From: Lysinibacillus_B sp036662795
GTDB taxonomy: Bacteria > Bacillota > Bacilli > Bacillales_A > Planococcaceae
Assembly (NCBI RefSeq): GCF_036662795.1
Contig: NZ_JBAFWZ010000013.1
Span: 1 to 64,000, forward strand
Direction of reading: 5' to 3'
Length of the DNA stretch: 64,000 bases
The position numbers and the translations under genes are program-made. Below the pieces are notes generated by a model. That model was not told the DNA's origin. It worked only from the letters and a program-made list of their open reading frames with translations, and made no database searches. This document shows, piece by piece, positions 7,825-15,746 of this stretch (positions are counted from its first letter, which is position 1; every line of letters starts with the position of its first letter).

Positions 7825-8799
7825 CTAAAATTTGCGTTTCCCCATAAACAGCGCAATATCGCGTAATTTCTTCTTCATTGGATGGTCTGGTAATGCCTCT
7901 ACTTCCTTTAATGCTTTTTGTAAATATTTGTTACTAATATTCATTGCATCTTTAATTGCCTTTGAACGTCGAACAAGCTTTAGCATGTCCATTCGTTGCT
8001 CTTCTGATAACTCACCAGCTACTACTTGATCAATATATGGACGAATTGTTGGATCATCCTTTAGCATCAATATCGGTAACGTAATATTTCCTTGTAGCAA
8101 GTCACTCCCTGCTGGCTTACCAAGCTCTTTGTCTGTTGCTGTAAAATCTAAAATATCGTCAACAATTTGAAAGCTCATACCGACGAAGTAGCCGTATCGC
8201 TTTAAATGCCGTCTATTTTTATCATTTACACCACCGACAACTGCTCCTAGCTCACAGCTGGATTCAATTAATAATGCCGTTTTCCGCTTTATACGTCGGA
8301 AATAATCTTTAAGATTTTGATCTAAACGAAACTTATCTTCAATTTGAATCACTTCACCGTTACAAATTTCAACCATTGTATGGGCTAAAATCTGATGGGC
8401 ATATGAATTATCTATTGCAGTCACATACTGCAAGGCTCGTGCAAAAATAAAGTCACCTGTATACATCGCCACTCGATTATTCCATTGTGCCTTTACTGTA
8501 TGTCTACCTCTTCTCATATCCGAATTATCGATTACATCATCATGTACAAGCGAAGCCATATGAATGAGCTCCAATGGTACGGCAATATTTTTAATCCTCT
8601 CGATATTATATTGCCCGAATTTCGCACAAAGTAATACAAAAACAGGACGAATTCGTTTACCTCCTGCTTGTAATAGATGAAGAGAAGCATCATTTAACAA
8701 GTGTGAAGACGAGTTCAACGCTTTTTCTAATTCTTTTTCGATGAGATCTATATCTGATTTCAAATCAGAATAGAGTAGTTTTAGCTTCATCTTTTCCAC
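7825..8799 (-). CDS. hepT: Heptaprenyl diphosphate synthase component II
   Basis: Catalytic subunit that extends farnesyl diphosphate with isopentenyl units to make the C35 side chain of menaquinone-7. The first aspartate-rich motif is LVHDDVIDNSDMRRGR and the second is DDILDF; GGKRIRPVFVLL binds isopentenyl diphosphate. A GTG at 8799 is preferred (about 324 aa, B. subtilis about 320) because AGAAGG is 9 bases upstream; the ATG at 8790 is the alternative. The ORF start at 8865 would run into menG. It works with HepS, two genes upstream. Confidence 0.93.
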   Translation of the reverse strand: MEKMKLKLLYSDLKSDIDLIEKELEKALNSSSHLLNDASLHLLQAGGKRIRPVFVLLCAKFGQYNIERIKNIAVPLELIHMASLVHDDVIDNSDMRRGRHTVKAQWNNRVAMYTGDFIFARALQYVTAIDNSYAHQILAHTMVEICNGEVIQIEDKFRLDQNLKDYFRRIKRKTALLIESSCELGAVVGGVNDKNRRHLKRYGYFVGMSFQIVDDILDFTATDKELGKPAGSDLLQGNITLPILMLKDDPTIRPYIDQVVAGELSEEQRMDMLKLVRRSKAIKDAMNISNKYLQKALKEVEALPDHPMKKKLRDIALFMGKRKF

Positions 8800-8818
8800 G
8801 TGAACAAACCTTCTCCCA

Positions 8819-9523
8819 CTAAATTTCTTTTTTATAGCCCATGTGCATAGCTGCTGCGCCACCACTATATCCTTTGTATGTTACCCTCTCAAAGCCTGCT
8901 TCCTTAAACATCTCAGCTAGCTTTTTCATGCCAGGAAAATCATCTGCTGATTCCTGTAGCCAAGAATATTCTTTATAGCTTTTCGCGAATAATTTACCAA
9001 ATACTGGCATTACATATTTAAAATAAAAACGGAAAGCTTGACGGTAGCCCGGAATTTCTGATTGAGATGTTTCTAAACAAACAGCCATTCCACCTGGCTT
9101 TAATACACGATTCATTTCGCGTAAAACTTGCATATAATCTGGCACGTTACGCAAACCAAAGCCGATTGTCACATAATCGAATGTATTGTCCTCAAAGGGT
9201 AGTTCCATTGCATTGCCGTGAATTAGCTCTACGAAATCATAAGGTAGAATTTTTTCCTTTCCTACACTTAACATATTTTCGCTAAAATCGAGTCCTTTTA
9301 CCATGCCATCTCCACCTGTTGCATGTGCAAGGGCGATTGTCCAATCAGCTGTACCACAGCAAACATCTAAACAAGCTGAACCTTTCTTTACATTCATATG
9401 CTTCATAACATCATTACGCCATAATTTATGCATTTGAAAGCTAATCACAGAATTCATTTTGTCATAGCTACCAGAAATCTGCTCGAATACTTCGTGTACG
9501 TGCTCTTCTTTCGATTTTGCCAT
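8819..9523 (-). CDS. menG: Demethylmenaquinone methyltransferase
   Basis: SAM-dependent C-methylation of demethylmenaquinone, the last step of menaquinone synthesis (MenG/UbiE family). The SAM motif is CLDVCCGTADWTIALA (about residues 50-65), followed by the GLDFSENML acidic loop and the family signature RVLKPGGMAVCLETS. 234 aa is normal. It lies between hepS and hepT, the conserved Bacillus order, so prenyl chain synthesis and ring methylation are co-expressed. Confidence 0.95.
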   Translation of the reverse strand: MAKSKEEHVHEVFEQISGSYDKMNSVISFQMHKLWRNDVMKHMNVKKGSACLDVCCGTADWTIALAHATGGDGMVKGLDFSENMLSVGKEKILPYDFVELIHGNAMELPFEDNTFDYVTIGFGLRNVPDYMQVLREMNRVLKPGGMAVCLETSQSEIPGYRQAFRFYFKYVMPVFGKLFAKSYKEYSWLQESADDFPGMKKLAEMFKEAGFERVTYKGYSGGAAAMHMGYKKEI

Positions 9524-9552
9524 CTTCTCAAAACCTTTCTTCTCAATAAAAC

Positions 9553-10287
9553 TTAAGACACTCGCTGTAAAATAGCCTGTTTCAGCGCTTCTTCCAATGA
9601 ACTAGCCTCAACTAGCTCCTGTAGCTTGTCCGTACGCGACTTTATTTCATGCTGAATTGTGTCAGGGAAAGATGCAGATCCGATACTTTTTTGCATCATC
9701 AGACTAAATAGCGTTTGCTGTCCTGCCTCGGTAAGCGCAATTTCATGCTTAAGACGCTGAATTGTTAACGCTTCCTTCATAATCGGTATATACACATCAT
9801 ATTGATATACTTCGTAAAAACGTTGGATTAAAACCGTGTCGATTATCGCTAAACTGTTTATCCAATCTGAAAGTGATCGATTTTCATAGTGATATACGGT
9901 AATTTCTTGTTCACAGCGACTAACGATCCCCTCAGAAATTTTGTGAATTAGCGGGATATTATTGGCATGTGCCAATATTTCGTAATAACGACCACTATAG
10001 TAATCTCCAGATAATACGGTTAATTGCTGCGACTTTGACGTTGCATTTAGCGCTTTAATTTTATCGTGTTCTGCAAGAGATGCATGTACGATACCAACAG
10101 TAGTTGCTGCAATCGTCGTGTTATCATCCCATTGCTCACCATTTAATTTTGGAAGGAGCAAATAAAATAATTGATGGTCATTTAATGACGGCGTTTCTAT
10201 ATATTTCAGTAACGTCTTATGTCGAATGCTCTCTAAAATTGTCATTTTAAGACTTTCAGTTTCTTGCGGAATATATGTTGCATTCAT
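9553..10287 (-). CDS. hepS: Heptaprenyl diphosphate synthase component I
   Basis: Non-catalytic partner of HepT that helps set product length in the heteromeric synthase. The 244 aa sequence is weakly conserved in general, but its size, the position directly before menG and hepT, and segments such as TTVGIVHASLAEHD and VLSGDYYSGRYYEILA match the HepS family. The ATG at 10287 has GGAG about 9 bases upstream. B. subtilis HepS is about 251 aa. Confidence 0.88.
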   Translation of the reverse strand: MNATYIPQETESLKMTILESIRHKTLLKYIETPSLNDHQLFYLLLPKLNGEQWDDNTTIAATTVGIVHASLAEHDKIKALNATSKSQQLTVLSGDYYSGRYYEILAHANNIPLIHKISEGIVSRCEQEITVYHYENRSLSDWINSLAIIDTVLIQRFYEVYQYDVYIPIMKEALTIQRLKHEIALTEAGQQTLFSLMMQKSIGSASFPDTIQHEIKSRTDKLQELVEASSLEEALKQAILQRVS

Positions 10288-10377
10288 AGATAGTACTCCA
10301 TTTCACTAAAGTGACTATGCTTTATATTATAGCATAGCCATTTTCGGTGTTGTATCAATTTCGAGGTTGTGAACACA

Positions 10378-10599
10378 TTACTTTTTCGAGCTCGTTTCAA
10401 CGATTCCATGTGCTGAATGGATTTTCGCCTTGCCACGAATTTTCATGGCAGACGTATGCTCTGTAAATTGTGCAATCATTACTTCACCCGTATCGAGCTT
10501 TTCTGAATGATGGAATTTTGTATCTGTACCGCGCGTTAAACCGATCACGTGTACCCCATCTTCCTGTGCCTCAATGATTATATACTCAGGTTGTGTCAT
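10378..10599 (-). CDS. mtrB: Tryptophan RNA-binding attenuator protein (TRAP)
   Basis: Forms an 11-subunit ring that, when loaded with tryptophan, binds GAG/UAG repeats in trp leader RNA and causes termination or blocks translation. The 73 aa sequence keeps the family core (VIGLTRGTDTKFHHSEKL, then AQFTEHTSAMKIRG), including the threonines and glycine that contact tryptophan and the lysine/arginine RNA face. GAGGAG lies 8 bases before the ATG. The partner folE (mtrA) is directly upstream, as in B. subtilis. No trp biosynthetic gene is present in the window. Confidence 0.95.
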   Translation of the reverse strand: MTQPEYIIIEAQEDGVHVIGLTRGTDTKFHHSEKLDTGEVMIAQFTEHTSAMKIRGKAKIHSAHGIVETSSKK

Positions 10600-10657
10600 C
10601 CTTAATTCTCCTCATTACAACATTTTCTTCACTAATCATAACATAAATTAGAGCAAA

Positions 10658-11227
10658 TTATGACATTTGAATAAATGAAATGACCTCGCGACGTTTCACT
10701 TCATCCTCTTCGTATAGTCCACGTGCGACAGCTGTTACAGTTTTTGAGCCTGGCTTTTTAAGCCCTCTCATTGTCATACACATATGCTCTGCTTCAACAA
10801 CGACGTAAACACCCTTTGGCTCTAACATTTCCATAATAGTATCAGCTACAGTGGACGTAATACGCTCTTGCAATTGCGGGCGGCGAGCAACAGATTCAAC
10901 ACAGCGACCTAACTTACTTAACCCCGCTACTTTACCACCATTAGGTATGTATGCAACATGTGCTTTACCATAAAACGGTACTAGATGATGCTCACACATC
11001 GAGTAAAATGGAATATCTTTAACGAGCACAAGCTCCTCATGTTCTTCATGGAATACAGTGCTGAAATAGTCACGTGGATCTTCTTTTAAGCCACTAAACA
11101 TTTCTGCATACATTTTAGAAACTCGCTTTGGTGTATCAAGCAAACCTTCACGTTCAACATCCTCACCTACAGCTTCTAAGATCATCTTTACTGCATCTTC
11201 TATTTTTTTAAAATCAACGTTCGACAT
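10658..11227 (-). CDS. folE: GTP cyclohydrolase I
   Basis: Converts GTP to 7,8-dihydroneopterin triphosphate, the first step of folate synthesis. The zinc ligands are in FYSMCEHHLVPFYG and EAEHMCMTMRG. The GLSKLGRCVESVARRPQLQE segment is the catalytic signature. 189 aa matches B. subtilis MtrA (190). AGGGGG is about 10 bases before the ATG. It forms the conserved folE-mtrB pair. Confidence 0.96.
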   Translation of the reverse strand: MSNVDFKKIEDAVKMILEAVGEDVEREGLLDTPKRVSKMYAEMFSGLKEDPRDYFSTVFHEEHEELVLVKDIPFYSMCEHHLVPFYGKAHVAYIPNGGKVAGLSKLGRCVESVARRPQLQERITSTVADTIMEMLEPKGVYVVVEAEHMCMTMRGLKKPGSKTVTAVARGLYEEDEVKRREVISFIQMS

Positions 11228-11426
11228 TATTGTATTGCCCCCTAAAATCTATAGCAGTTCAACTTAACAAATGAATCGTAGCATATCCAAACCATAAGTT
11301 CAAAAATGCTTACTTTATTTGAGGAAAATATGTATTAACTTGCGGACATAGGATAAATCTTAAGAAATCAGTCAACAACATATAATAGAAATTATTTCCG
11401 TTTACTATACTTCCTTTTATGTACAT

Positions 11427-11463
11427 AAAAAGAGCAACCTCCATGAAACATGAAGGCTGCTCT
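11427..11463 (-). terminator. Terminator after hbs
   Basis: Minus-strand AGAGCAGCCTTCATG pairs with CATGGAGGTTGCTCT and is followed by a TTTTT run. This is one of the strongest hairpins in the window. The rest of the 11228-11482 gap is AT-rich without other clear signals. Confidence 0.85.
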
Positions 11464-11482
11464 ATGTAACTACCGATGTGTA

Positions 11483-11755
11483 TTATTTTACAGCATCTTT
11501 AAGCGCTTTACCTGGTTTGAAAGCAGGCACCTTGCTTGCAGCGATTTCGATTTCGTCACCAGTTTGTGGGTTACGACCTTTACGAGCCGCACGTTCACGC
11601 ACTTCGAAATTACCAAAACCGATTAATTGTACTTTGTCACCCTTTGCAAGAGCATCTTGAATTGTATCAAATACAGCTTCAACTGCTTTAGAAGCGTCTT
11701 TTTTAGAAAGACCTGCAGCTTCAGCAACAGAGTTTACTAATTCTGTTTTATTCAC
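11483..11755 (-). CDS. hbs: DNA-binding protein HU
   Basis: The main nucleoid-associated protein: a dimer that bends DNA and supports replication, repair and compaction. The family signature GFGNFEVRERAARKGRNPQTG forms the DNA-binding arm. The start needs care. The computed ORF opens at a GTG at 11764, inside the ribosome site. A second GTG at 11755 lies 8 bases after AGGAGG and gives MNKTELVNSV, the usual HU N-terminus (90 aa). Single-gene unit with a strong terminator. Confidence 0.95.
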   Translation of the reverse strand: MNKTELVNSVAEAAGLSKKDASKAVEAVFDTIQDALAKGDKVQLIGFGNFEVRERAARKGRNPQTGDEIEIAASKVPAFKPGKALKDAVK

Positions 11756-11875
11756 ACCATTCACCTCCTCTCAAAGGGTCATGAACCTAAATCATGTAAA
11801 AAGAGTAACATATCAAAATCCGCTTAGCAACTGTAATTACCGATGTTTTTAAAGATACTTATCTTTTTTTACAAG

Positions 11876-11923
11876 AAAACGAAAATAACAGGACATTTAT
11901 ACTACAAAGGTAGCTGTCCTGTT
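11876..11923 (-). terminator. Terminator after spoIVA
   Basis: AACAGGAC pairs with GTCCTGTT (8 bp) around a loop of about 20 nt; ATTTTCGTTTTCTT follows on the minus strand. It lies about 30 bp past the spoIVA stop. Confidence 0.7.
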
Positions 11924-11955
11924 CAAATTTTTGATCATATTTTATTGTCAAAATT

Positions 11956-13434
11956 TTAGATTACAAATGTTACAATACCTCTATCTCCCTCATTTACCAT
12001 ACGCTCTATCGTTAAACGCATTCTTTCTTTCCCACTTTTTGGAATTCCATTCATTTTATAACGAATGCTTTCTTTCAGCACTTCATGTAACGGTGTTCCA
12101 AATAATTGCGTTTCCCATAACGCTTCTCTGTCGAACTCAAAGGCATGCTGCAAATCCTTTAATAATTGCTGACTGTGGAACTCTGAGCCGATTAACGGTG
12201 AAAACTCGGATGTCATATCAATTCGAATAATATGGTAAGAAGCAGCTTTAGCCTTCATTCTGACCCCATAGAAATTATTTTGCTTAATCAATTCTGGCTC
12301 GCTAGGCGTAAATTCATCGATTTCTGGTAGCGTTACGCCATAACCCGTTTCGCGCGCCTGCTTAATTGCTTCTCTAAAGCGCCCCTGCTCCTGTTTAGCC
12401 TGTGCGGCCTCTTTAATAAAGACAAGCCAATCTTTTTTCGTATCAATCGGCTCCGTTAACCATTCATTACATACTTCCTTAAATGTATCTGAGCTAATAG
12501 AGATACGAACTGTCGCCACGCCAAGTCCTGCATCCACTTGTTGAATATCACACCCATCAACAAAGTCAATTTGCTTTAACACACTTGTAGCATGTTCAAC
12601 ATCTCTAATTTTGCCAATAGAAGCTTCCATATGCTGCACAGCTTCTGATAGCGTTACGTGAAGCGGATGAGACGCATCTAATACATCTAACCAATCCGGT
12701 TTTTCTACTTCAATTACCTCAACAGGGAATTCGTATAACGCCTCTTGTAAAATATGTGCAATATCCTGTTTTCCAAGCTGATCAATAGCTACTGAATGTA
12801 CTGGAACATTATACCGCTCAATAAGTTCATTACGTAGGCGTATTGTGTCCTTATGCGCCGGTAATGAACTATTCAATACAATTACAAACGGCTTGCCAAT
12901 TGCTTGTAATTGCTCAATAATTTGAATTTCAGCTACTTCAGCAGCTGATCGTTTGATACCATTAACTGTGCCGTCTGTTGTGACAACAATCCCGATATTT
13001 GCATGATCTCGAATTACTTTATCTGTACCTATTCTCGCAGCTTCTTGGAAAGGAATCGGCTCCTCATGCCACGGTGTATGAACAAGCTTCGGACCGCTTT
13101 CATCCTCATAACCGCGCACCCCATCAATCACATAGCCTACACAGTCGGCAAGTCGAATTCGGAAAGCTAGATCATGCGCGCCAATCGTTACTTGCGTGCT
13201 TTGTGCAGGTACAAATTTCGGTTCTGCTGTCATAATAACTGGTCCTGGGGAGCTTTGTGGTAGCTCGTCCAGTGCACGCTTACGGTCATCCTCGTTAACA
13301 ATATTCGGAATGACAATGGCTTCCATTACTTTTTTGACAAAAGTTGATTTACCTACACGTACCGGGCCAACAACACCTATATACACATCGCCATTTGTTC
13401 GTTCTGCTAGTTGGTGAAAAATATGCTCACTAAT
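11956..13434 (-). CDS. spoIVA: Spore coat morphogenetic ATPase SpoIVA
   Basis: ATP-hydrolysing protein that polymerises on the outer forespore membrane to form the base of the spore coat. The N-terminal GTPase-like domain has a Walker A motif GPVRVGKST at about residues 23-31. The rest has the conserved SpoIVA architecture and ends near IVTFVI. No ATG, GTG or TTG lies at the expected start. Instead AAAGGAGG is followed after about 7 bases by ATT (13434), giving (M)SEHIFHQLAERTNGD and 492 aa, exactly the B. subtilis length. The 539 aa ORF to 13575 would overlap the upstream lipoprotein gene and cross its terminator. Preceded by a sigma-E promoter. Confidence 0.92.
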   Translation of the reverse strand: MSEHIFHQLAERTNGDVYIGVVGPVRVGKSTFVKKVMEAIVIPNIVNEDDRKRALDELPQSSPGPVIMTAEPKFVPAQSTQVTIGAHDLAFRIRLADCVGYVIDGVRGYEDESGPKLVHTPWHEEPIPFQEAARIGTDKVIRDHANIGIVVTTDGTVNGIKRSAAEVAEIQIIEQLQAIGKPFVIVLNSSLPAHKDTIRLRNELIERYNVPVHSVAIDQLGKQDIAHILQEALYEFPVEVIEVEKPDWLDVLDASHPLHVTLSEAVQHMEASIGKIRDVEHATSVLKQIDFVDGCDIQQVDAGLGVATVRISISSDTFKEVCNEWLTEPIDTKKDWLVFIKEAAQAKQEQGRFREAIKQARETGYGVTLPEIDEFTPSEPELIKQNNFYGVRMKAKAASYHIIRIDMTSEFSPLIGSEFHSQQLLKDLQHAFEFDREALWETQLFGTPLHEVLKESIRYKMNGIPKSGKERMRLTIERMVNEGDRGIVTFVI

Positions 13435-13458
13435 TTGCGCTCCTCCTTTACGTATTGC

Positions 13459-13485
13459 ATTGTATGAGTAGATGTATAAAAATAT
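13459..13485 (-). promoter_or_regulatory. Sigma-E promoter of spoIVA
   Basis: On the minus strand ATATTT (13480-13485) and CATACAAT (13459-13466) are separated by 13 bases, close to the mother-cell sigma-E consensus (-35 KMATATTT, -10 CATACANT). The start point would fall just before the ribosome site, giving a very short leader. This agrees with mother-cell expression known for spoIVA. Confidence 0.7.
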
Positions 13486-13518
13486 GAAAAACGCCCTGCA
13501 AATATTTTGCAGGACGTT
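13484..13518 (-). terminator. Terminator after yphF-like gene
   Basis: AACGTCCTGCAAA pairs with TTTGCAGGGCGTT with one mismatch, then TTTTTCATATTTTTAT. It separates the lipoprotein gene from spoIVA; its T-run merges with the -35 of the spoIVA promoter. Confidence 0.75.
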
Positions 13519-13534
13519 AAAAATATTATTCATC

Positions 13535-14293
13535 TTATTTTTCGTCTTCCGTTGCCTCTTTCGCAGCTTTTGCATCCGCTACAGGATCATACATAAAAAT
13601 CACTTCATTGTTTTCATCCACAGTGTATGGCAATGAGTATGCTGGCACGACTGGATAAGCTTCCCCTAGCAGCATACGAATATCCTCTCCAGGCGTAGGC
13701 TTTAAGTTGTTTTCGTTAATAAACAGCTGTAAATCTATTGAGTAATCAACATAAATATTCCCCTCAGAGGAGACAACCAATGGCAATTGGTTATTGGAAT
13801 ACGGACTTGCGACTGTTATTTCATTATCAAAGCCGATATTTTCGAAGTTGATCGTATAAATAAAAGGTGCAACTTCATCCTTAAATTGTGGATATTTTGT
13901 TGCCATAAATCGCATATTCACTTCTCTAATTCGCTCTGGTGTACGTAAATCAACGAGTTTCACAGTAGGGTTATTTTCAGGATCCCAAATGACATATTGA
14001 AAAATGCCACCTTGCTCATATGAATTCCCAGGAGATTGAGTAATAAATTTTGGTGCAAGCTTTGAAAAATCAATTAAATATTTTATAAAAATGTCAGTAT
14101 CCAGCTCGCTATTTTTGATCGGTAAAACCCCTGTTTCTGCGTTGTACTCTTCAACTGCACGTTGCACAGAAGCCAGTTGGTCTTGATCAGGCACTTGTTT
14201 TATCTCTAGCTCTTCCTCAGGATATAAGCTTCCACAGCCTGATACTATCGTAGCAAAAAGAATTGTTAAAAGTATAATCACCCATTTTTTCAT
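13535..14293 (-). CDS. yphF: YphF-like lipoprotein
   Basis: 252 aa with a lipoprotein signal peptide: MKKWVIILLTILFATIVSGC, with the lipobox VSGC giving a lipidated cysteine near residue 20. The mature part is acidic and ends in a lysine/glutamate-rich tail. The position (next to spoIVA, after a DUF2768 gene and gpsA) equals that of B. subtilis yphF. AGGTGA is 5 bases before this ATG; a GTG at 14302 is the alternative. Function unknown; membrane-anchored on the outer face by inference. Confidence 0.75.
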   Translation of the reverse strand: MKKWVIILLTILFATIVSGCGSLYPEEELEIKQVPDQDQLASVQRAVEEYNAETGVLPIKNSELDTDIFIKYLIDFSKLAPKFITQSPGNSYEQGGIFQYVIWDPENNPTVKLVDLRTPERIREVNMRFMATKYPQFKDEVAPFIYTINFENIGFDNEITVASPYSNNQLPLVVSSEGNIYVDYSIDLQLFINENNLKPTPGEDIRMLLGEAYPVVPAYSLPYTVDENNEVIFMYDPVADAKAAKEATEDEK

Positions 14294-14312
14294 ATCTATC
14301 ACCTACCACTCA

Positions 14313-14576
14313 TTATGCTGGCCATGTTGCAATTACGAGTACCATTAAAAATGATCCCAAAGCAAACATTGCGTAAGCCACAAATTTTAAAATTGCGGAT
14401 AAAAACACATTTCCTACCCATTTACGAATCGCAGTTATTAAGAATAAGGATAACATCAATAAACCTATAGAATAAAACGAAACCCACATCACATCAAGTG
14501 CATGCATGCTAGAAAGTGGTCCACGCGAATTTAAAATGAATATTGATGATGTATCCGTGAATAGAAATGGATCCAA
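14313..14576 (-). CDS. Small membrane protein, YphE / DUF2768-like
   Basis: Up to 87 aa with two hydrophobic helices (VMWVSFYSIGLLMLSLFLITA and FVAYAMFALGSFLMVLVIA) joined by a basic loop. Its position before yphF matches B. subtilis yphE, a DUF2768 protein. The start is uncertain: a TTG at 14576 has a GGGCGG-like site about 8 bases upstream, while the ATG at 14507 (64 aa, nearer the family length) has no visible site. Function unknown. Confidence 0.6.
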   Translation of the reverse strand: MDPFLFTDTSSIFILNSRGPLSSMHALDVMWVSFYSIGLLMLSLFLITAIRKWVGNVFLSAILKFVAYAMFALGSFLMVLVIATWPA

Positions 14577-14644
14577 TCGTATAACCGCCCTTCAAAAAAC
14601 TATTTAAATAATTTCACACTGTTTGTAATTATACCTTTTTGTCT

Positions 14645-14678
14645 ATAAAAATAATAGGAGGCACCATTCGATACCTCC
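14645..14678 (-). terminator. Terminator after gpsA
   Basis: Minus-strand GGAGGTA pairs with TGCCTCC and is followed by TATTATTTTTAT, about 35 bp past the gpsA stop. Confidence 0.65.
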
Positions 14679-14711
14679 ATTAATTGTGACAATTTATGAA
14701 ATTTTTTACGA

Positions 14712-15725
14712 TTAACGTAATTCGTCAATTTCGCTTTTCTTCATCCGAATCATTAACTCATCAACAGCCGTTTTGGGCGCCTTCTCATTAAACAGAACAT
14801 CGTAGAGCGCTGTTGTTATTGGCATTGGTACATCATATTTTTGAGCTAACTGGTATGCTGCCTTCGTCGTACGAACTCCCTCAACAACCATGCCCATTTG
14901 CTCTAATACCTCTTCTAGCTTCATGCCTTGACCGAGCATATTTCCCGCTCGCCAGTTACGAGAATGTACACTTGTACATGTAACGATTAAATCGCCCATT
15001 CCCGTTAGCCCTGCAAATGTAAAGGGATTTCCACCCATCTTGACCCCAAGACGTGTAATTTCGGCTAGTCCTCGCGTTATAAGAGCCGCTTTAGCGTTAT
15101 CTCCATAGCTTAAACCATCCGTAATTCCCGCTGCCAGGGCAATTACATTTTTAAGCGCACCACCTATTTCAACACCAATGACATCATCATTCGTGTATAC
15201 ACGAAAATAGCCATTCATAAACAGATCTTGTACCTTTTCGGCAGAAGAGATTGTGTTACAGGCCGCCGTGACTGTAGTTGGATGCTTAAGTACTACCTCC
15301 TCAGCATGACTAGGACCCGAAAGCACGACAATATCCTCAATCCAATCGTGATCAACACTCTCTTCGATTAGCTCAGAAATACGTAGTAAAGAATCGGGTT
15401 CAATTCCTTTTGAAACATGAACAAGCAGCACTTTTTTAGCTAATAACGCGGATACGTTGGAGCAAACCTCTCGAATCGCTTTTGTCGGAACAGCTACAAC
15501 GATTGTAGAAGCATGTGAAACAGCTTCTTCAAGAGAGGAGGTTGCTCGTAGCGTACTTGGTAATTCTGTTTGGGGTAAATATTTCTTATTTGTATGCTGA
15601 TTGTTTATTTCTGTTGCCTGATCCTCTCGATGTGTCCACAGAAGCGTATTTTGTCCATTTTCTGCAAGCACCACAGCGAGCGCAGTCCCCCACGACCCGG
15701 CACCTAAAACCGTAACATTTTCCAT
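14712..15725 (-). CDS. gpsA: Glycerol-3-phosphate dehydrogenase [NAD(P)+]
   Basis: Reduces dihydroxyacetone phosphate to sn-glycerol 3-phosphate for phospholipid synthesis. The dinucleotide motif VLGAGSWGTALA opens the protein, LSGPSHAEEV lies mid-chain and the GALKNVIALAAGI catalytic-lysine segment follows. The ATG at 15725 has AAGGAG 9 bases upstream and gives 337 aa; the ORF start at 15746 has no site. It follows der by 21 bp, as in B. subtilis. Confidence 0.95.
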   Translation of the reverse strand: MENVTVLGAGSWGTALAVVLAENGQNTLLWTHREDQATEINNQHTNKKYLPQTELPSTLRATSSLEEAVSHASTIVVAVPTKAIREVCSNVSALLAKKVLLVHVSKGIEPDSLLRISELIEESVDHDWIEDIVVLSGPSHAEEVVLKHPTTVTAACNTISSAEKVQDLFMNGYFRVYTNDDVIGVEIGGALKNVIALAAGITDGLSYGDNAKAALITRGLAEITRLGVKMGGNPFTFAGLTGMGDLIVTCTSVHSRNWRAGNMLGQGMKLEEVLEQMGMVVEGVRTTKAAYQLAQKYDVPMPITTALYDVLFNEKAPKTAVDELMIRMKKSEIDELR

Positions 15726-15746
15726 GTATAAATCTCCTTTTATCAA

